Below, piece after piece: positions 6,096-9,953 of a DNA stretch of 9,953 nt. Each line of letters begins with the position of its first letter. The stretch's first letter is position 1. Where the stretch lies: NCBI GenBank assembly GCA_002315475.1, contig DCGI01000042.1:1-9953 (forward strand), written 5' to 3'. The DNA is from Christensenella sp. UBA1782. GTDB taxonomy: Bacteria; Bacillota; Clostridia; Christensenellales; DTU072. The notes beneath the pieces are model-generated. The model had not been told where the DNA came from. It worked only from the letters and a program-made list of their open reading frames with translations, and made no database searches. Made by a program: the position numbers and the translations under genes.

Positions 6096-7208
6096 ATGAA
6101 CAATATGATGAGTATTTTGTTTGCGTCGGGTAGCGAAAGCAAACTGAACGAATTGACTTTACACCGTACTACGGCATCGTTACCGTTCGGCGGCAGATAC
6201 CGTTTGATCGATTTTACCCTCAGTAACCTCGTCAACAGCGGCATTACGCAAGTGGGTATCGTGACCAGAAGTAACTATCAATCCTTAATGGATCATATCC
6301 GTCAAGGCAGAGATTGGGACTTGAACCGTAAAAACGGGGGTATTTCGGTATTCCCTCCCTTTGTGTACAATTCTTCCCGAGAGGTATACAAGGGAAAAAT
6401 CGAAGCGATTTACAGTATCATGAGCTTTCTGCACCATAGCAGCGAGCAGTTCGTGGTGATTACGAATTGCAACATCGCCACCAACATAGATTTCGGAAAA
6501 ATGTTTGACAGGCATATCGAAACGGGTGCCGACGTAACGATGTTGTCGCACGAAGGATTCACGACTACCTCCCGTCGTATCGTCATCGAACGGGGCGAGG
6601 ACGACAAGGTAAAAGATATTTACGAAACCGAAATGTCGGGCGAAGACAAAAAAGAAATTTCGTTGAATACCTATCTCATCAAAAAAGACTTGTTGATAGA
6701 ATTGGTACAAAAAGCGTATGCGCGCGGGCAAGTGGACTTTGAGAAGGATATTATTTTCCCGTTGGTCGCCGAAGGCAGAGTATACGCCCAAAAGATAGAT
6801 ACCTACGCCGCTATCATCGACGACGTCAAAACGTATTATAACGAAAGTATGGAATTGTTGCGAGAGGATGTTCGACAACAACTGTTTTCCGCCGAAAATC
6901 GTATTTACACCAAAGTAAAAGACAGCGTCCCTACGGTCTACGGCAAGGGTGCGCACGTGCAAAATTCCCTTCTTGCCGACGGCTGTATCATTAACGGAAC
7001 GGTGGAAAACTCCATTCTTTTCCGTAACGTTCGGATAGAAGAAGGAGCGGTGGTGAAAAACTCCATAATCATGGAAAACGGTGTAATCGGTAAAAACTCT
7101 TCGATCAAGTACGCTATCACCGATAAGGACGTTATTATCAGCGAAAACCGAGAAATATCCGGTTTTTCCACCTATCCTATCGTCATCGTGAAGGGTAAAC
7201 GGGTATAA
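6096..7208 (+). CDS. glgD: Glucose-1-phosphate adenylyltransferase regulatory/partner subunit
   Basis: 370-residue GlgC paralogue whose catalytic signatures have decayed. The nucleotide loop that reads LAGGQGTRL in GlgC is FASGSESKLNEL here (9-20). SGDHIYK is replaced by TNCNIATN (123-130), losing the catalytic Asp. The EKP and SMGIYIF glucose-1-phosphate segments are not recognisable. The framework is retained: LPFGGRYRLIDFTLSNLVNSGI (residues 29-50) parallels GlgC with Arg34 in place of the activator-site Lys, RDWDLNRKNGG (72-82) is kept, and hexapeptide repeats (about 279-345) form the C-terminal beta helix. Known for the family: GlgD raises the activity or alters the allostery of GlgC in Geobacillus-type enzymes. 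A strong AAGGAGG (6083-6089) lies 6 nt before the ATG and overlaps the glgC stop, fixing the start. glgA follows after 26 nt. That it forms a hetero-oligomer with the neighbouring GlgC is inference. Confidence 0.94.
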   Translation: MNNMMSILFASGSESKLNELTLHRTTASLPFGGRYRLIDFTLSNLVNSGITQVGIVTRSNYQSLMDHIRQGRDWDLNRKNGGISVFPPFVYNSSREVYKGKIEAIYSIMSFLHHSSEQFVVITNCNIATNIDFGKMFDRHIETGADVTMLSHEGFTTTSRRIVIERGEDDKVKDIYETEMSGEDKKEISLNTYLIKKDLLIELVQKAYARGQVDFEKDIIFPLVAEGRVYAQKIDTYAAIIDDVKTYYNESMELLREDVRQQLFSAENRIYTKVKDSVPTVYGKGAHVQNSLLADGCIINGTVENSILFRNVRIEEGAVVKNSIIMENGVIGKNSSIKYAITDKDVIISENREISGFSTYPIVIVKGKRV

Positions 7209-7234
7209 GTTTTTTTCGAAAAGGAGAGAATATC

Positions 7235-8659
7235 ATGAGAATTTTGTTTGCAACCGGAGAGGCAGGACCGTTTCTCAGAACGGGCGGTTTGGGGGATGTG
7301 GCGCAGGCACTTCCGTATGCTTTGAATAAAGAAGGACAGGATGTGCGTATCGTTATGCCCTTATACGAAGGCATCGGCGGCGACTTTCGTCAAACCATGC
7401 AGTTCGTGGGTAGTAAGATTATTTTCTTGGGTTGGCGGCAACAGTATGCCGGTCTGTTCCGTTGCATTTATAACGGCGTAACCTATTACTTCGTCGATAA
7501 CGAATACTATTTTAAGCGGAGTACTCCCTACGGACACTACGACGACGGAGAGCGGTTTGCGTTCTTCTCGAAAGCCGTCCTCGACCTTCTGCCGTTGATG
7601 AATTTCGGCCCCGAAATCATTCATTGTAACGATTGGCAAACGGGTTTGATTCCCGTCATGCTCGACGCCTTCTTCCGCGGAGACGAAACCTACGGCGGTA
7701 TCAAGACGGTACTCACCATCCATAACATCGAGTTTCAGGGCAATATGGACAGAAGCTGCATTTCCGACGTGTACGGCATCCCGTCCGCTTATCAGAGTGT
7801 GGTAGAATACGGAAACTGTGCCAATATGTTAAAGGCGGGTATCGAAGGGGCGGATAAAGTCACGACGGTCAGTCAGACCTACGCCAACGAAATCATGAGT
7901 CCGTATTTTGCCTACGGGTTGGAAGGAATTTTGGCACGTCGAGCTTTTAAGCTTTCCGGCATCGTCAACGGCATAGATACCGTTTTGTATAACCCGTTGA
8001 CCGATAAATCGCTGTTTGCACCGTTCTCGGTCAAGAATTTTTCCAAACGGGTGGAAAACAAAAAAGGTTTGCAAGAACTGGTGCATTTGCCCGTTGCCCC
8101 CGAAAAACCGTTAATCGGTATGGTGACGCGCTTGACCAATCAAAAGGGTTTGGATCTCGTCATGGAAGTCCTTGACGACATTCTGTCGATGGATCTTCAA
8201 ATGGTTATACTCGGTACCGGAGACTGGAAGTACGAAACCGCTCTGCGAGAAATGGCAAGCCGCTACGGGAATAAACTCGCCGTCATCATAAACTTTTCCA
8301 AAGACGTCGCCAGCAAAATTTACGGCGGAAGCGATATGTTCTTGATGCCCAGTAAGTTTGAGCCGTGCGGACTGAGTCAGTTGATTGCCATGCGGTACGG
8401 TTCCATTCCGATTGTACGGGAAACGGGCGGCTTAAAGGATACCGTACTGCCGTTCAATCCCGTAGAAAAATCGGGCAAAGGGTTCACCTTTAAGACTTAT
8501 AACGCCTACGATATGTTAGATGCCGTTCGTCGTGCGGTCGGTACCTATTATAATAAAGAAGAGTGGACGGCTTGCATGAAAAACGCCATGAGCGGCGAGT
8601 ACGGCTGGGAACAGTCGGCTTTGCGCTACGTCGCTTTATATGAAGAAATTATTAAATAA
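7235..8659 (+). CDS. glgA: Glycogen synthase (ADP-glucose, GT5)
   Basis: 474-residue GT-B glycosyltransferase that transfers glucose from ADP-glucose to the non-reducing end of alpha-1,4 glucan. Seen: the N-terminal sugar-nucleotide motif reads PFLRTGGLGDV (12-22), so Arg15 stands where E. coli and most relatives have Lys15 (KxGGL); HCNDWQTGLIP (130-140); TIHNIEFQG (161-169); NGID (245-248); VTRLTNQKG (297-305) with the phosphate-binding Arg299 and Lys304; and MPSKFEPCGLSQLIAMRYG (371-389) with catalytic Glu376, followed by ETGGLKDTV. Length is normal (E. coli 477) and both Rossmann halves are complete. The start is clear: AAGGAGA (7221-7227) lies 7 nt before the ATG. The gene sits between glgD and glgP, with 26 and 20 nt gaps and no terminator. 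Identification is firm; the Arg15 effect on ADP-glucose affinity is not known from the sequence. Confidence 0.96.
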   Translation: MRILFATGEAGPFLRTGGLGDVAQALPYALNKEGQDVRIVMPLYEGIGGDFRQTMQFVGSKIIFLGWRQQYAGLFRCIYNGVTYYFVDNEYYFKRSTPYGHYDDGERFAFFSKAVLDLLPLMNFGPEIIHCNDWQTGLIPVMLDAFFRGDETYGGIKTVLTIHNIEFQGNMDRSCISDVYGIPSAYQSVVEYGNCANMLKAGIEGADKVTTVSQTYANEIMSPYFAYGLEGILARRAFKLSGIVNGIDTVLYNPLTDKSLFAPFSVKNFSKRVENKKGLQELVHLPVAPEKPLIGMVTRLTNQKGLDLVMEVLDDILSMDLQMVILGTGDWKYETALREMASRYGNKLAVIINFSKDVASKIYGGSDMFLMPSKFEPCGLSQLIAMRYGSIPIVRETGGLKDTVLPFNPVEKSGKGFTFKTYNAYDMLDAVRRAVGTYYNKEEWTACMKNAMSGEYGWEQSALRYVALYEEIIK

Positions 8660-8661
8660 AC

Positions 8662-8665
8662 GGAG
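8662..8665 (+). promoter_or_regulatory. Distant Shine-Dalgarno for glgP
   Basis: GGAG is the only Shine-Dalgarno-like element before glgP, but it lies 14 nt from the ATG at 8680. That is longer than the 6-9 nt seen for glgC, glgD and glgA. No in-frame ATG, GTG or TTG lies between them. Weaker initiation of the degradative enzyme than of the synthetic ones is a possible consequence (inference). Confidence 0.45.
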
Positions 8666-8679
8666 CAATATTTGTATTT

Positions 8680-9953
8680 ATGGAAATCACGAAGAAAGAG
8701 TTCAAAAGTCTAATCGAAGAACAACTTATTAAGACTTTTGGCGTAAAAAAAGAGGAAGCGAGCGAAAGAATCCTTTACCGCGCCCTCTGTTTGGTGGTCA
8801 AAGACCTCCTCACGAAAAAGCGAGTCGCTTTCAAAAACAAAGTAAGAAATCAAGGCAAAAAACAAGTCTACTATATGTCTATGGAGTTCCTTTTGGGACG
8901 TTCTTTACGGAACCATCTGTATAACAGCGGATGGTTGGATGCGGCGACGAACGCCGTCAAAGATTTGGGATTCGACATCAACGACTTGATGGCAATCGAA
9001 CCCGATGCCGGTTTGGGAAACGGCGGTTTGGGCAGACTTGCCGCGGCGTATATGGACAGTTTAACTTCTTGCGGCTATCCCGCGGGCGGTTTCTCCATTC
9101 GGTACGACTACGGTATTTTCAAACAAAGAATCGTAGACGGTTGGCAAATGGAAATGCCCGACGAATGGCTGAAAGAAGGAGACGTGTGGCTTAACCCCCG
9201 TCCCGACGATACCTTTGAAGTCAAGTTCGGCGGTCATATCGAGGAGGACTGGTCGAGCGGGAATTTGAAATGTAATCAGGTGGGCGCAACCACGATTCTG
9301 GCGATTCCTTACGACATGAACGTTTCGGGGTACGACAGTGAAGCGGTCAACACCATCCGTCTTTGGAGTGCGAGAGCACCGATGGACTTTGATATTCAAA
9401 TGTTTTCGAGAGGGGAGTACGTCAAGGCAATCGAAGCCAAAGCGATGGCGGAATCCATCAGTAAAGTTTTGTATCCCGCCGATAACCATTACGAAGGGAA
9501 ATCCCTACGTCTGCGTCAGCAGTATTTCTTCGTCAGTGCCAGTATTCAGAGCATTTTGAAGAAGCATTTGCAGTACAATAAGTCGTTGGATAATCTACCC
9601 GAAAAAGTGGCGATTCATATTAACGATACCCACCCGACTTTGTGCATACCCGAGTTGATGAGAATCCTTCTCGACGACTACGGCTATTCTTGGGACAAGG
9701 CATGGAAGATCATTACCGAAACGGTTTCTTACACCAATCATACCGTCATGAGTGAAGCGTTGGAAGTATGGCCGCAGGATTTGTTCAAAACCTTGTTACC
9801 CCGTATCTATCAAATCGTTTGTGAAATCAATCAGCGGTATTGTGCGGAATTATGGAAACGGTATCCCGATTGTTGGGATAAGATTTCCCAAAATGCCATT
9901 ATGAGTGACAGTTTGATACGTATGGCAAATATTGATCTGGTGGCGAGCCACAC
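8680..9953 (+). CDS. glgP: Glycogen phosphorylase (5' part)
   Basis: First 424 codons; the frame is open to the window end and the usual family length is about 800, so about half is missing. The enzyme uses phosphate and PLP to release glucose-1-phosphate from alpha-1,4 glucan ends, the reverse flow to GlgC/GlgA. Seen: YYMSMEFLLGRSLRNHL (64-80), the GT35 hallmark; EPDAGLGNGGLGRLAAAYMDSL (residues 107-128), the glycine-rich active-site loop; FSIRYDYGIFKQ (138-149); WLNPRP (170-175); LRLRQQYFFVSASIQ (276-290); and INDTHPTLCIPELMR (314-328), where relatives usually have HPALAIPE. The PLP-binding lysine lies in the unseen half. The ATG at 8680 gives the expected N-terminus, although its ribosome binding site is poorly spaced. 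Placement 20 nt after glgA makes it the last visible member of the glycogen operon. Glycogen versus maltodextrin preference cannot be decided here. Confidence 0.94.
   Translation, partial: MEITKKEFKSLIEEQLIKTFGVKKEEASERILYRALCLVVKDLLTKKRVAFKNKVRNQGKKQVYYMSMEFLLGRSLRNHLYNSGWLDAATNAVKDLGFDINDLMAIEPDAGLGNGGLGRLAAAYMDSLTSCGYPAGGFSIRYDYGIFKQRIVDGWQMEMPDEWLKEGDVWLNPRPDDTFEVKFGGHIEEDWSSGNLKCNQVGATTILAIPYDMNVSGYDSEAVNTIRLWSARAPMDFDIQMFSRGEYVKAIEAKAMAESISKVLYPADNHYEGKSLRLRQQYFFVSASIQSILKKHLQYNKSLDNLPEKVAIHINDTHPTLCIPELMRILLDDYGYSWDKAWKIITETVSYTNHTVMSEALEVWPQDLFKTLLPRIYQIVCEINQRYCAELWKRYPDCWDKISQNAIMSDSLIRMANIDLVASH

Noticed and set aside
7209..7234. Seven-T run between glgD and glgA as a possible terminator
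   Set aside because: No stable G-C containing hairpin precedes the T run. The TTTTCGAAAA palindrome next to it is short and AT-rich, and it adjoins the glgA ribosome binding site.
8931..9559. Small + strand frames at 8931-9194 and 9338-9559 and a - strand frame at 9061-9489
   Set aside because: All fall inside the continuous glgP reading frame that runs from 8680 to the window end. Their Arg-rich or random compositions mark them as shadows.

Overview
The window looks like chromosomal DNA from an anaerobic, low-to-mid-GC member of the Bacillota (Clostridia or a close relative). This is inferred from three things: a GlgC/GlgD pair, which is typical of Bacillota glycogen operons; an indolepyruvate:ferredoxin oxidoreductase, an oxygen-sensitive enzyme of peptide and amino-acid fermenters; and non-mevalonate isoprenoid synthesis (ispE) together with strong AGGAGG-type ribosome binding sites. 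All eight or nine genes lie on the + strand. I see no mobile element, CRISPR array, tRNA, rRNA or phage gene.

Positions 1-1312 hold the end of a fermentation operon. It contains the 3' part of iorA (TPP-binding core plus a C-terminal two-cluster ferredoxin domain) and complete iorB, joined by an ATGA overlap. A clear intrinsic terminator follows. Positions 1330-2052 hold a single gene for a ThiF/E1-like enzyme, best read as TcdA (cyclisation of t6A37 in tRNA), with a second hairpin terminator starting on its stop codon.

From 2068 to the end there is one tightly packed transcription unit: ispE-glgB-glgC-glgD-glgA-glgP. It is led by a near-consensus sigma-A promoter (TTGACT, 17 bp, TATAAT). 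Gaps between genes are 1 to 26 bp and I see no internal terminator. The glg genes form a complete route from glucose-1-phosphate to branched glycogen and back. GlgC makes ADP-glucose, and GlgD is its degenerate partner or regulatory subunit. GlgA elongates the glucan, GlgB branches it, and GlgP (cut by the window end) phosphorolyses it.

Nothing here is a plainly new system. The points most worth a second look are the following. The ispE start codon sits about where transcription should begin, giving a leaderless or nearly leaderless mRNA. A perfect AT-only inverted repeat spans the -10 box and that start codon. A housekeeping isoprenoid gene is placed at the head of a glycogen operon. GlgA has Arg where the ADP-glucose-binding Lys15 is usually found. 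GlgD has lost the catalytic motifs that its neighbour GlgC keeps.
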